A DNA stretch of 64,000 bases, from assembly GCA_003254925.1 (NCBI GenBank), contig QANZ01010907.1:1-64000 (forward strand), read 5' to 3'. This document shows, piece by piece, positions 23,935-36,293 of the stretch (positions within the stretch are counted from its first letter, which is position 1; every line of letters starts with the position of its first letter). The notes under the pieces were generated by a model. That model ran no database searches. It was given only the letters and a program-made list of their open reading frames with translations, and was not told where the DNA came from. The position numbers and the translations under genes were made by a program. This DNA comes from Chamaecrista fasciculata (taxonomy: Eukaryota; Streptophyta; Magnoliopsida; Fabales; Fabaceae).

Positions 23935-24066
23935 TACACTAACATGGGTGGTGGCATAATTGAAACTAACGTTTCACATTGGGGGCACAACTGACACAAA
24001 TGAAACGTTAGGGGTATAACTAAAAATCACCGCAAACGTTAGGGGCACGAAAGGGTGTTTTTCCAT
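23935..24066. repeat. single arm of the 20046-type giant fold-back family
   Basis: Contains GAAACGTTAGGGGTATAAC, ATCACCGCAAACGTTAGGGG and a right end GAAAGGGTGTTTTTCC, matching the right arm of 20046-21314. No matching left arm was found nearby. The sequence upstream (about 23680-23930) may be an unrelated body of the same element. Confidence 0.6.
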
Positions 24067-24080
24067 TAGATAATCATAAT

Positions 24081-25205
24081 CAAGGTAGTAAAGATCTAGA
24101 TTTAGATCTTGCAAGGCAAGATCTAGTTAAATCGGGTGCAGGATTGTTTTTGAGCAAGATCGTGGTAGGATCGCTATTTTGCTCGTAAGATCGTACGATT
24201 TCATCGATCTTGTATTTTTCTTTTGAATTTTTTTTTTCTAAAAAAGGTCCAAAATGTTGTTTTTGGGGACTTTTTTTTTCAAGGTCCAAAATTCTCCATT
24301 TTAAACACTAAAAAATTGAAAACTCTAAGTTTGGTGTTCGAATATTGAGTTTAACTTGTCAAGTATTGAGCTTAACTTGTAGTTCTTTAAGATATGAACG
24401 TAATTGAAGTACTTTTGAGAGGGTAAGAAACTTTAAGCATGACTTTTTTTTACAAATCTTATTATTTTATTCTCTTTATACAGTTAAGTTAATTATTTAT
24501 AACCATTCATTATTTAGTTTCACACGAAGAGAATGAATCGTATGATTCAAAAAAAGATGAATGAGTTGGTATATGTTATATTTAATTGAAAATTGAAAGG
24601 GAAAAGAACTATAAGGGAGCTTAACAACATAGAAGATCTTTCTTCTGATGTTGAATGGATCACGGAGAATAATGAAAAAAAGAGATGAAGACATAAAATG
24701 AAGTAGAAGACGAAGCCTTCGAAGTTCAAGAAGTAGAAAATGTTAAACCTTGTGGCATTGTTGATGATTTGGAGATTCCGGTGGATAAAATAGAAATGGG
24801 AGAAATTGATGATGATGATTTTGATGTGTGACATATGCTTGGATGAACTTTTTGATAATGTTGTTCTAAATTTGTAATATTACTCGTGGTTGTTGCCTTG
24901 TTTTTATTATTGTTTGACTGAACTTATGATAAACTTTTTAGACATCTTGATAATTACATGTTGAGACTATAAATTGATAATCTTGGATAAAGATCTTGAG
25001 ACATGTTATAAGATGAATTTATGACTTATGAACATTTATATATATATATATATTCATAGATGGATATTAGTAATTGTTTATATAATTTATATAATATTTT
25101 TTTAAGGAAATTCATAGGATCTTACGATCCTCGATCCAATCTTGCGATTCAATCTATCTTATACCTCTTCCGATCTTGAGTAAGATCTCGATCTTGACTA
25201 CATTG
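24081..25205. mobile_element. hAT-like element with transposase-tail remnant
   Basis: Ends CAAGGTAGTAAAGATC and the near complement (CAATGTAGTCAAGATC read from the right) are flanked by a perfect 8-bp duplication ATCATAAT (24073-24080 and 25206-25213), the hAT type. At 24600-24830 the plus strand reads as a broken acidic frame (EDLSSDVEWITENN, then a tail ending EIDDDDFDV). This may be the C-terminus of a hAT transposase-like protein, which is a guess from charge and position only. Confidence 0.75.
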
Positions 25206-25213
25206 ATCATAAT

Positions 25214-26087
25214 ATTAAGTTCAATATTTGTTTTTTTGGCGGGTCATATATTAAGTTCAATGTTGGTCTAGTATTTTGGGCCAGGTTTTGATGTACGCAG
25301 ACAAAACGTCAGAAGAGATAGCCCTCAAGTCTACAGCAAGGCCAAAATTGGGCTTTCATTTGGGCCCAATACTTTATCTCTCCAGGGCTTTTGTGAACCT
25401 CCCAGAAAACAAATCACATAAATACATTTGTGTGAGCAATTGTATATATAATCTTTGATCATTGATAAAAAGAGATAGCATATTCGTTTGTTTTTTTTTC
25501 TTTCTTAATGTAATCATCAACAGAAATTCTCCTATATTATCAACCATCGATCATCAAACACTTTTCTTAAAGCCACATTCTTCTTCTGGCGATGTACGTT
25601 GATGTTCCCTTACAGATCTAGAGGGTGTGTTTCAGTTTTCCTTTGGTCACGTGAGAGCTGTACATTTATGGCTGTCTAGCACGTGATCAATCAACCATGC
25701 ATCTTGATTTGGTTTTCGGTTTTCCTATCCTTTTTCTTTTTTCTCTTTTATTTTTCCATGCATGCTTTGCTTTAATTTTGGTTGCCTTTTCTTTTGCATA
25801 CAAATGATATATCTTTGCATCTATTCTTCTTTTTCTTTTGCTATAGGATAACCTTGCGTTCTCTTTTCAGAGCCAAGATCGATGTGGTTCTTCCAAAGGT
25901 AGCAAATGGGCCAAATCGTACAAATATAATCAATCATGCATACTCATGGTCCTCAAAGTTAGAAGTGTCAATCAAGTTCATTTAAGTTGGCTTATCACAG
26001 GTTTAAGTACTCCCATGAATTAAATTTTTTTTAGTGATCCAGAATGTCATTAATTAGATGGATTAATTATTAAGTGGATCCAAACAA
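25214..26087. other. intergenic DNA, no gene recognised
   Basis: The piece at 25265-25470 is less AT-rich than its surroundings and contains a short open frame, but it matches no family I know and has no splice context. Confidence 0.4.
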
Positions 26088-26096
26088 AAATTACAA

Positions 26097-26431
26097 GAGA
26101 AAACCTATTTTTTTTCTCTGAATTGTTACTGAGTCAACAATTTAGTCCCTGAATTGTAGGAAAATATGAATCAGTCCTTAAATTTTACACCATCGTCAAC
26201 CTTTTGGTCCATGAATTGTAGGATAATCCAAATCAGTCCTTGAATTTTATACCACCGTCAACCTTTTTTGGTCCTTGAGTTGGTTCATATTTTCTTACAA
26301 TTCATGGACCAAAAGGTTGATGAATGACGATATATAGTGTAAAATTTAGAGTCTGATTTATATTTTCCTACAATTCAGGGACTACATCATTGACTCAGTA
26401 GCAATTGAGGGACCCAACAGTAAGTCATCTC
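26097..26431. mobile_element. Mutator-like fold-back MITE, GGTCCCTGAATT type
   Basis: It starts GAGAAAACCTATTTTTT, with complementary right arm ending GTCATCTC. The 9-bp flanks AAATTACAA (26088-26096) and TAATTACAA (26432-26440) agree at 8 of 9 positions. Confidence 0.8.
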
Positions 26432-26440
26432 TAATTACAA

Positions 26441-27248
26441 ATAGCTAGAAGCTATAGAAAGCTTAGGGACCCATACACAATGCTTTAATAGTATTGTGGG
26501 TGTGTCCTCTGAAATGTGAATTATGGAGTCAACCACCTTCACGCACGTGACGTGACCACATTCTTCTGTCCCTCTTGTCTCGACTCATGTGTGCACACAC
26601 ACAAGCTAGCAACTAACGTATGTACAAGATGCCTCATCATTTCACTCACTATCTCACTCTCACTACTTTCACTCATAAAAAGTTGGAGGCTAAAATAAAA
26701 TAAAAAAAAAACCAAGGCTTTAATTATTAATTGATATATATATATATATAGTTCGATTCTGATCGATCCATATATATAACTTAATTCACTAAAGACGACG
26801 ACGCTCCATGGTTTCAAATCTCATGCACGTTACTCAAACAAGTAATAAAGTGAAACATCTTAACTAACCCATGACCAAGTTCACGTGACTATATATTAAG
26901 AATAGCGAATAAACAAATTTAAAAAACTTATCCATCGAAGCTAGCTAGCTAGACATACGTTTCTATACGTACTTTCGAGTTTCGACCCGGTTACATAAAT
27001 TTTATGTGTGTGTGTTTTGTTTCTCTCTGAAATGTTCAAAATGCATGCCAGGTGTTTTTTTTTTTNTTGTCCAGACTTTTGAATTATGCTCCCTCCAATT
27101 CTTATTATATGTTTTATTGGATGGTGTTTTGTTTTAAAATATTTGATGTTTTATAAAACCAAGATAATATTAATTACTCTTTTTATAATTCTATTCTTAT
27201 TAAATAATTAGTAGAAATTGAATTGGTGAGAGTAACTATGACTAATTT
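26441..27248. other. intergenic DNA, no gene recognised
   Basis: It holds a (TA)n tract near 26735-26750 and a poly-T run with an N at 27066. Open frames here are not supported by any family signature. Confidence 0.4.
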
Positions 27249-27262
27249 AATAAGAGCAATTT

Positions 27263-27998
27263 GGCTAGCCCGAGATGATCTCATCTTCAATGATAAGGAC
27301 ATCAATATAAACCAAATCCTTCACCATACCCTAGCTGAAGCCTCAGAACATTTCTTTCTTGCCTCTCCAACTTCCTCTTCACTCATCCCTTCCCTTTCTT
27401 CACATCATTGGAACAAACCAACACATCCCTTTTTCAAACTTAATTGTGATGGGTTTGCAAAGGATAATTTACTGGGTGCAAGTGTGGTCTCATAAGAGAC
27501 CAAAATGGTATTTGGATCTTAGGCATCTCCTCCTTTATTGGAACAAGTGAAATCCAATCAAAGCTGAACTTTAGGAGCATCTTCAAAGGACTACAACTTG
27601 CTAAAAGCCTTAACATCTCCCACATTCTTGTAATTGAATCGGACTCTAAAATAGCAATTGACCTCATTTTAGATGATCATATTTCCTCACACCATCCTTT
27701 TTATTTCCTCTCATAAATAATTGCATATGTTACCTGCAATTGTTTCAAGAAATGAAGATTAATCACATCTTTCGTGAAGCGAATCATCCTGCCGACTTCT
27801 GGTTAATTGGGGATGTGTTACAACATCACCCCACACTATCTTTATTTTCATGCCTTCTTTTGTTTCTTTGCACTGTCTTTATGACACTATGTCTATTGCT
27901 TATCATATTAGGACTAGTAAGGCTATTGTAACTTAATTTGCTACTGTTTGTCCTGTATGACTCGTTTATCTTAATGCATTTCCACTTTTATAATAAAA
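27263..27998 (+). mobile_element. 5'-truncated LINE: RNase H end of an L1-type element
   Basis: A 13-bp direct repeat AATAAGAGCAATT flanks the element (27249-27261 and 27999-28011), and it ends in an A-rich tail: a typical 5'-truncated retroposition. The reading begins in the linker (WLARDDLIFND). It then gives an RNase H (RVT_3-type) domain spread over shifted frames. The acidic sites are FKLNCDGFAKDN (first Asp), IKAELWSIFKGLQLA (Glu), VIESDSKIAIDLI (second Asp) and REANHPADF (His region). Frame breaks at about 27490, 27547 and 27800 and an in-frame stop near 27715 make it non-functional. Confidence 0.85.
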
Positions 27999-28011
27999 AA
28001 TAAGAGCAATT

Positions 28012-28736
28012 TAGTCATCTTATTTTAAATTTCTCTTCATTTTAGGTGAATTAGTGATTCCTTTGGTATGTATGTATTAACCTTAAAAAGTATATATTTA
28101 GAACCGAAAGGAATAAGAGTTTCTCAACAAGAATAGTTATATTCATAGTAATCTCAAATTTAAGACTTTACTTAAGCGATATAAATCACTCTCCACTTAG
28201 ACTAATCTCATGTTGATATAGTAGTATTTTTTTAATCAATGTCTTAATTAAAAGACATTAATTATGGAATCGAGTGAGATGGAGTAAAATTTGCAGTATT
28301 CGTCTAATAAATGTTGGGATACATGCATGCATAAACCCTATAATAATTCCCTGTTTCAGTAGTATTGATTATGTCCTTTCCATCCAACTCACAAAGTTGT
28401 TGAATTAGGTTCCCCAATATTATTCCATTCATTAATTTATGCATAATTAATTAATTTGTTGATAGTCATGAATTCTTGTGGTTGAAGCAAAGGATCCAAT
28501 AATAAACATAGTCAATGATTCCCGCATGACCGAATCTTTTATACATAAAAACCCAACTTCACAAGCATGTTAGAGATTTTCAGTATGCATATTTTTCGCA
28601 CACCAAAGGATTTGCTTTAAACATAGTCAGTATGCTTGCTGTTCATTATATTAATGTCTATCCAACTATATATATATACATATATGTAAATACATAGCTG
28701 AATACGTTCATATATGTATATATATATATATATATA
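28012..28736. other. AT-rich intergenic DNA
   Basis: No gene recognised. (TA)n tracts lie at 28666-28680 and 28706-28738. Confidence 0.5.
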
Positions 28737-28925
28737 TTTTGTCTAAAGTATCCTTCAACCCGACAGGTCAAAAATTAATCCTTTGTGAATTTGAGCTTCA
28801 TTTAAGGGTCTGTCATTGGCCAATTGGTTATTGCACATACAAGGCGAGATTCGAACTCCCAACACTTACTTAAATGACCTATGAGTTGACCACTAAATCA
28901 ACTAAACTTGAAGACGTTCATATTG
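28737..28925 (-). repeat. tRNA-derived SINE, family A copy 2
   Basis: On the minus strand an A-box-like TTGATTTAGTGGTCAAC is followed by the B box GGGAGTTCGAATCTCGCC. The tail half contains GACCTGTCGGGTTGAAGGAT. It aligns block by block with 206-392. Confidence 0.65.
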
Positions 28926-29985
28926 AAGTTTGGTAGAAAAGCCAATTCTTCATTTCCATCGCTGATTGATTGATCTGAAAATCATTGGGTGATAACAAAC
29001 ACAAAAGATAAACTTTTGCTAATTAATATACGCGCTTATTAGTTATATTATAAGACGTGTGGGATGAAATGAACAGCAAGCTAATTTGCGTCCAAATGTA
29101 TGTAATTTTTTTTATGGTAAAGTTAAAAAGTGGAAATCATGATGAACAAACTCAACAAAGAGGATTAAGGGTCCCTCTCTCGTTGAAAATATCAAAAGGG
29201 GACCAACTAGCCTGTAAAATAATTGTGCTCTCTGCAAAAAATAACATAATCATAAGCTAGCATCAAATTCTTTATGGATCCCACTTTTCTGTCTCATGAG
29301 ATGGATCTATGTTTCCAACAATTAAGCCCCTCTTACCGCGTCATAATATATTGCATAATGTAATATTTATATTATAATAGAATGCTCAAATTGGTTATGA
29401 CAACGGGTAACTTGGCCATCCCTCGTTGTTCTCTTAAATATAATTTTAAAAAATAACATTTTAATACCAACTAGTTATTATCACATAACTAACTTCTCAC
29501 ATTGGAAGAATTTTTTAAAAAATTAACATCTATAATTTCTTTCATCCCATAATATTTTTTTATCAAAGAAATAATGGTTATAAAATGAAGGAAAAAAAAA
29601 AAACTAGTATCTTGATGTCCGTTAATATATATGTAAAATTTAAAATAATTTATAGTTTAAATTTTATAAAATATTATAAATAATGTTAGTTTAGACTATA
29701 AATTTAATATTATTTAATTTTATAAATAATTTTTATATTAGAGGATTATATAAAATTATATATGCCCACGATCTTTAGAGGATCTAATTTTATTTTAATT
29801 AGTTTTTAAGTTTTGAAATTTAAATTTAGATTATGATAGTGAATTTTGTGAGATAGTGGGATTAAAGTAATTAATTTTATTTTATTATATGTATTTATAT
29901 GATAAAATATATTTATTTTTGACCAACAATAAAAAAGATGTGACATATATATATAGTTGTGTGTATATATATATATATAAGCTCA
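28926..29985. other. AT-rich intergenic DNA
   Basis: No gene or bounded element recognised. The piece at 29630-29900 is over 75 percent A+T by eye. Confidence 0.45.
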
Positions 29986-29994
29986 TTAATTAAT

Positions 29995-30370
29995 GACAAA
30001 AGTACTAATTTCATCTCCAAACTTTACATCAACTATCAATTTCGTCCCTAATATTTTTTTGCTGGCAATTTTGTTCCCAATCTTTTACATTTTTGTCAAT
30101 TTTATCCTTTGACTAACTTCTTTTAATAAATTAACGAAAGACTGCATCCTGTTTTTCAATCTGAGTTAAAATTTGAGTTTCTTTTTCTATTAATTTTACA
30201 TTATATATCGTTAGCTACATAGGTTCTGTCGTTAATATTTGGCTAAAATAAGAGCAAAGGATAGAATTGACCAAAATGTGAAAGATTGGGGATGAAATTG
30301 ACAAAAAAAAAGATTGGGGACAAAATTGACAGCATGTGTAAAGTTCGAGGACGAAATGAGTACTTTTGCC
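29995..30370. mobile_element. Mutator-like fold-back MITE, family M1 copy 2
   Basis: It starts GACAAAAGTACTAATTTCAT and ends with the near complement GTACTTTTGCC. A perfect 9-bp duplication TTAATTAAT lies at 29986-29994 and 30371-30379. It is a clear relative of the copy in the SDP-like intron. Confidence 0.9.
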
Positions 30371-30404
30371 TTAATTAATCTAGACTCAAGTTATATAATA
30401 CAAC

Positions 30405-31177
30405 TAGGGGTATTCACAAGGTGGGTTGGGTTAGGTTCATGGCAGGTTAGTTTGGGTGGAAATTTTTTAATGGCGAGTTGGTTTGGTTGGGTTTTGGGAA
30501 AAAAATATTTCTGCCAAAACCAAACAATAACGGGTTGGCGGGCTAACTCATTCCAATTTACAAACATTTTTTTAAAAAAAAAATACTTGACTCTACAATT
30601 TTTTTTAATCTTTCAATTTTTTTGTTTGAATTTTGATGAAAAATATTTCTTATTATTATAAGTCAATAATAATATAATATGATTGAAAATCATATATACT
30701 CATCTAAAGAAAGTAAAGTTAGTAGTAGATGAAGATAGAAGTAGTCATGGTAGTAGTAGAATTTAACAAGTAAAATTATAAAAATATTAATTTTACTCTT
30801 CTCGATAAAAAGTGAAATTAATAAACAAACTAAAAAGATTAAATTGATAAATTGAAGGATTAACAAAAAAAAAGATTAATTGAAAGTGAACTCACTTGAC
30901 GCAGTATTAAAGCTAAGGGGAAAATACAATTCAAAAGTCATTTGTATTATACTAATTATTATTTATTTATGTACATATTTAAATAAAAAATAAAAAATAT
31001 ATAAATGCAGGCCGGCGAATTGGCTTGGATTTAGAATTATGAAACCCACAGCTCAACTCAAACTATTGTGGGTTAAGAATTTTTAAACTAACACACCAAT
31101 CCGCCAGCCCAAACTAAACCAATCTAAATCTGCAGGTTAAGTTTGTTTTAGCGGGCTCAAACCGCTGAACACCCCTC
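30405..31177. mobile_element. hAT-like non-autonomous element
   Basis: The ends TAGGGGTATTCA and TGAACACCCCTC are inverted repeats. Flanking 8-mers AATACAAC (30397-30404) and AATATAAC (31178-31185) agree at 7 of 8 positions. The subterminal parts are rich in GGGTTGGG and CCAACCC-type motifs. The centre is AT-rich with no coding. Confidence 0.75.
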
Positions 31178-31483
31178 AATATAACAATAATTTTTTCAAG
31201 TTGGTTAATTAATTAATGATTAGTGCATGTCGGATTTAGGCTTAACGTGGAGTTAACACGCAGACAAATCCAAGAATAATATTCACCTCAGAGGAATTTG
31301 CTGGACTAGCTGGACCTTCAAATAATACATTTTTCTTTTTTTGGGTTTGATCATTTCGACTAATTTAAGTTAAATCGTGTTTATTAAAATGATAACTCGA
31401 TCTCTTTTTTTTTCTCTTCTGAATTATGCACATTTTCCTGTCGTCGCATCTAATGGTTCTTTAAATACGCAACGCAACCCACA

Positions 31484-31983
31484 AACCATAGTGCAAAAAA
31501 CCGAACCGGTCATCAAACCGGTGGAAGGCTCGGGTCACTGGTTTAATGGTTCAACCGCTGGGTCATTGGTTTAACCGGTTGAGTCGGTTTACTTAAAAAA
31601 TACATTTTCAAATATACATATTCATTAAATACACATTAATATATTGCAATAATTTAAATATAAAGTAAATATTAAACACTTTAGTACCTTTGGAGCTATT
31701 TTGCAATTTTAACCATAACAAGTTTTGTAAAAATTACATATTGACCCCAAAATTTTTTTAAAGTTTTCATTTTAGTCCATCGGCAATATGTATCCAGGGA
31801 CTAATTTGTAATTTTTTGAAAATTTTTTGGGGTCAATATGTAATTTTGAAACTTTGGTGGGTCAAACCGGTTCACGGTTCACCGGTTCAACTACAATCCG
31901 GTATTTTATTTTCTCCGGACCGGCCTGGGCTCCGGTTCACCGGTCGGACCGCCCGGTCCAGTCCGATTTTTAATACTATGGTT
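31484..31983. mobile_element. hAT-like element, ACCGGTT-rich, family H3 copy 1
   Basis: Left AACCATAGTGCAAAAAACC faces right TTTTTAATACTATGGTT. Both sides are packed with CCGGTTCACCGGTT-like motifs, like the intact relative at 43980-44849. The middle (31690-31860) is a fold-back stretch similar to the core of 49307-49833, apparently an inserted MITE. No clean 8-bp duplication remains. Confidence 0.65.
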
Positions 31984-32383
31984 AAATGACCCAACACACC
32001 AAGTTGTGAGTTGGGTTGGTAGAATTTTAGCTCATTAAGGATTATGGCTCATTTTAACATCTCACCACCACGTTAAATTCTTAAAATTACAAGACACGAC
32101 ACAATATATATATATATACACACACACAATTAAATATTCATAAATATTGATAAAAAATTAAAAAATTATAATATTAATTTTTGACATATGTCATATGTGT
32201 CATTATTTTCTATTGTTTTCCATGTTAAAGTCAGAAAAAAAATAATTTTACTTTCTGAAACTTATAAATGTGTGTCGTACGGGTATTGGACACAGACACG
32301 TGTCTAACACAATGACACTCCATTAGAATGAAGTGTTTGTGCTTCATAGTGAGAGTATCATGGAGGAAACATATATATATATA

Positions 32384-32694
32384 CTAGGGGCTTGACATGC
32401 CCGTATTAGGGATCAAAATGAAATTGATGCTAAACATTATGGACTTAAGTGAGATTTAGGCCAAAAAAAAAAACTTCCAATATCATGCGCATGGATTGGA
32501 CCCAAAAAAGAAAGTAGCATGCACACTGACCCAGGTTCCACGTTCGTGATGAATGGTAACACACGTCCCAAATTTTGTTTTTAATTTGTAATTAAAAAAT
32601 AAACAATTAAAAGTAGATGGTTAATTAATTAAATTTTAGTATAAAGTATAAAATGGAGGACTATCAGAAAGGGGTGGAGCCATATAATATAAGA
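32384..32694 (-). mobile_element. short Helitron-like element, family HEL copy 1
   Basis: Read on the minus strand it begins TCTTATATTATATGGCTCC and ends CCCCTAG, inserted between A and T. It shares both ends with 35990-36171. The terminal hairpin is decayed in this copy. No Rep/helicase coding is present. Confidence 0.6.
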
Positions 32695-33135
32695 TATACA
32701 AGGTCAAATTGTTATTTTAGTCCTCAAACTATAGGATAAGTTTCATTTTGGTCCTAAAACTATTTTTTGTTTTATTTTAGTCTTCAAATTTTCAAATTTA
32801 ATTTATTATTTTTTTGGTCCTCAAAATGTGTTTTCCTTTAGTTTCTGTCGTTATTTCTAACCTGAACTATTGAAATAGATCATTTTTATCTTAGATATAT
32901 CATAATAAGTGAGTTGGCAAAAAAATAAAGAAAGTTTTTCACTCTTTAAAAGAAAAATTTTCAATATTTTAAAAAATAATCAACCACGAATTTATCTTAA
33001 ATTTGTAATTAAAAATAGAAAATTTTCTTCCTCTCTTTCTCAACTNTTATTATTATTATTATAAACATACATCTTGATATCTCAAATATACAAAAATTGA
33101 CAACTCAATTTGTAAAAATCTAATTATACACTTTA

Positions 33136-33626
33136 GGGCCCGTTTGGTAGAAGGGAATTTGGTTTACAATGTAAAACGGCACAAAGTCCAATACTTTCAG
33201 GTGTTTGGTATGGCAATTTGGGCTCTGTAAAGTGGATTACAATGTAAAGTCATTTACATTACATAGGTCATTTTTCTTTACTTCATATTTTTTTATGTAG
33301 AATTCCTAATTTGCCCCTCTCACTCCCATCCCATCTTCTTCCTCTTTGATGAAATCGAGACGGCGGCGGACGCGGACGGCGGTGGTCGTGGACAGCGACG
33401 ACGGTGGCCATGGACAGCGGCGGCGGTGGCCTTGTGGTGATTGTGGGAAGGACATTTTTGTCATTTTCTTTCTATATCTATTTTACTTTCCCTCCCATAC
33501 ATTTTTATACCAAACACTTTAAATTTTTACCTACTTTACATTCCCTCAACTACTTTTCTTTCCCTCATAATTTTTCCATCGTAAAACACTTTACTTTACC
33601 TACCTAAATACATACCAAACGGACCC
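33136..33626. mobile_element. PIF/Harbinger-like (Tourist-type) MITE, family T1 copy 2
   Basis: The ends GGGCCCGTTTGGTA and TACCAAACGGACCC are flanked by a TTA duplication (33133-33135 and 33627-33629). The GC-rich core at 33357-33450 resembles the core of 14287-14742. An N at 33046 lies just outside. Confidence 0.85.
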
Positions 33627-33629
33627 TTA

Positions 33630-34290
33630 GTGTTTGAAAATTATGAATGCCATACACTTTAGTTTCTTAAGTCTAAGAATTAATTTGTAGGGATGAAATG
33701 ACTAAAATATACTAATTCTTTAACTTTCAGAATATAAACTAAATTTTTAAGAATTTAATTATTAACTTGTGTATTATTTTTTGGACACTAATTTAATTAT
33801 ATATTTACTCTCATTATTATTATTTTGGGTGGATAGAAGAAGTGGGGTTTTTCAGTTCAAAAAAAAAAAAAAAGAAGTGGGGTTTATATTGGTACAATGG
33901 TACATAGGGGATAAGGTACATGGACCCCATTAATTTTTAATTATGTAAAGAGGTTGTTAGATTGGCAGTTGTGGTATTGAAAGATGGAGGTTTGTTGTTT
34001 CAGAAATTAGTTGTGGCTCGTGTTGAAGTAAACGACACTCTCAGTTGCTGCGTTTGTGCCATCTTTTCCCAATTGGAGGCATATACGTGTGTGGTGTAGT
34101 ACTTGCGTTTTACGTGTGCAACGGAAAAACTTAAAAGGTGTGAGGTTTCTGTTGAGTGTATGACAGTATGAGTAGTGCACACGCACGCACTGGACATTTA
34201 ATTAGTTTAGGGATAGAATTTTAATGATAAAACAAAATCTATTATTGAGTCATGAATATATGCCTACCTAATGAATCATGAATCATACGT
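33630..34290. other. intergenic DNA, no gene recognised
   Basis: Open frames on both strands lack family signatures. A 15-A run lies near 33860. Confidence 0.45.
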
Positions 34291-34295
34291 TAAAC

Positions 34296-34790
34296 GGTAA
34301 AATACACAGAAAATCCATATGATTTGTCTCATTTATAGAAAGAGTTCATGTGGTTTAAAAAGTGATAAATAAAGATATATAATTTGCTCCGTTAATAGAA
34401 AAGGTCTCGGGAGATATTTGTCATCTAAAACTAACGGAATTAGGACAATGTACAGCTCATGTAGCCCATCTCTACATACTCTCAACCCTAATTTCTCCTT
34501 CATTGTGTAGAAATTGAACTCTATCTCCACATCCTCGCAACCCTAACTCTCATTATCGCTATTTTCTTCCATTCTCGAATCCTAATCCTCAAAAATTAGG
34601 GATTGAGTATGTAGAAATGGGTCACGTGAGTTGCACATTGCCCTAATTCCGTTAGTTTTAGATGGCAAATACCTCATGTGATCATTTTTGTTAACGGATC
34701 AAACCACCGACTCTTATTTACCATTTTTTAAATCACATGGACTTTTTCTGTAAATTGGTCAAACGATAGAGACCTTATGTGTAATTTACC
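34296..34790. mobile_element. fold-back MITE
   Basis: The left end GGTAAAATACACAGAAAATC pairs with the right end GTGTAATTTACC. Inner blocks such as GTTAGTTTTAGATGGCAAAT pair with their left counterparts. No clear target duplication. Confidence 0.65.
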
Positions 34791-35563
34791 TTACTTTAAA
34801 TAATTAAAATATGTAATTTGATCCTTGAAATATATCACAATTATCAATGATTCAATTTTTGTGACAAATTAGTCTTTGAATTTGAATTTATTTTGTATAT
34901 TTTAACTTTAAATTTATACTTGGTAAATCTCATATTAGCTCAACAGCTCCAAATCTTCAAGTCTTGCAAAAATGAACTTAAGGATGCGAATGAACTCCTA
35001 CGATGAGTCTGACGATCAAGTTAATTAATATAGGGATATCAAAGTATAAACAATATAGGAGAACTAGTTAACCATACATAGAGTATAAAAGTTACCTATA
35101 TATGAGATTGATGAATGGCTAAGAGGTAATTTTTTACCAAAGAATCATTATTAATAGAAATTACGTGAAAGTTATTATAATAACAATTATAATGGTAACA
35201 AATGTGATCCATCAATTTATAATGAGGATTCATTCTCTTATGAGGAGTGGGAACCAACCGCTCAAAACATGAAGTAAAAGGATCAATTCGTGATTTCGTG
35301 CCAAAAGGATAAATTAATGGATTGATATGATTCATTTTCTATTAATATTGAAATAGTTTTTTTTTAATCTTTAAATTTATATATTTTTATTTTTAGGTCA
35401 AGAATCAGATCATTGATGATCGTAATATTTTAAAAATTGAATTATATATTTTAATTATTAAAATAATTCATTGACTTTATATAAATTCGTTACTAAAATA
35501 AATAATTTTTTACAATTTGAATATAATATAGAAGTGGGAATAGACCAGTGAAGATGGAGTGAT

Positions 35564-35722
35564 TGATCCAAGTGGTAAGCGACTTAGTACTGCTTAAACA
35601 AGGTCTCATGTTCGAATTCTTATGAATGCAGTTATTCTTATTAGGAAACTCATCCACTATAGCCACCCGGGTCAACTCCAAATTAGTCGACGGGTGGCGA
35701 TACCGAGCAGACAAAAAAAAAA
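35564..35722 (+). repeat. complete tRNA-derived SINE with poly(A) tail
   Basis: A 159-bp element with A box TGATCCAAGTGGTAAGC, B box ATGTTCGAATTC and a 10-A tail. The 11-bp direct repeat GATGGAGTGAT flanks it exactly (35553-35563 and 35723-35733). It is the cleanest SINE in the window. Confidence 0.88.
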
Positions 35723-35989
35723 GATGGAGTGATATGAGTATTTATATTTAGTATGGTTGGTTATATATATATATATATATGTAAGTTCATATGATCATCT
35801 CACGCCCTCCACATGACCACCATTGAAAGCCAAGTTAAACTAAAAGCACTATGAAAGCAACTCCTCTGTACCTTCATTACCGTCCGCCTTCTTAACCTTC
35901 CATGTACCACTCTCTTAGAAACATCTATACATGCATTTAATTATACGCACAAAAATATATATTAATTGGGACACATACATATATATATA

Positions 35990-36171
35990 CTAGGAGCTTG
36001 GCGTGCCCTAACGGGCACGCAAATATATATGTAGAATAAATAAGGGACTAAATTGTTAACTTAGTAAAGAAAGAAAGACCAAATAGTAAATTTTCTCTTA
36101 TTTTTAATTTCATAGACTATAGTTTTAAACATGGACGACCAGAAAGGGGTGGAGCCATATAATATAAGATA
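35990..36171 (-). mobile_element. short Helitron-like element, family HEL copy 2
   Basis: On the minus strand the element starts TCTTATATTATATGGC and ends with a perfect stem GCGTGCCC / GGGCACGC with a GTTA loop. That is followed by CAAGCTCCTAG, so it terminates CTAG before a T. The 5' base before TC is A. This is the standard Helitron layout (A|TC...hairpin...CTRR|T). At 182 bp it is non-autonomous. Confidence 0.8.
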
Positions 36172-36293
36172 TAAGCTTAAATTTTATATATATATATATA
36201 TTTATTAGTAAGAATTTAGGTGAGGAGATGACCCCCAATCTAAGGTCAGGGCAGACCTCCGGGTTCAAAGAGCACTTACAGAGGTACTACAGA

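Noticed and set aside
25276-25458. 60-aa plus-strand frame in a less AT-rich patch
   Set aside because: No recognised domain, and no partner exon was found within the patch.
32700-33010. Further fold-back MITE (GGTCC-type phrases)
   Set aside because: Only one arm is convincing; the opposite arm and ends could not be placed.
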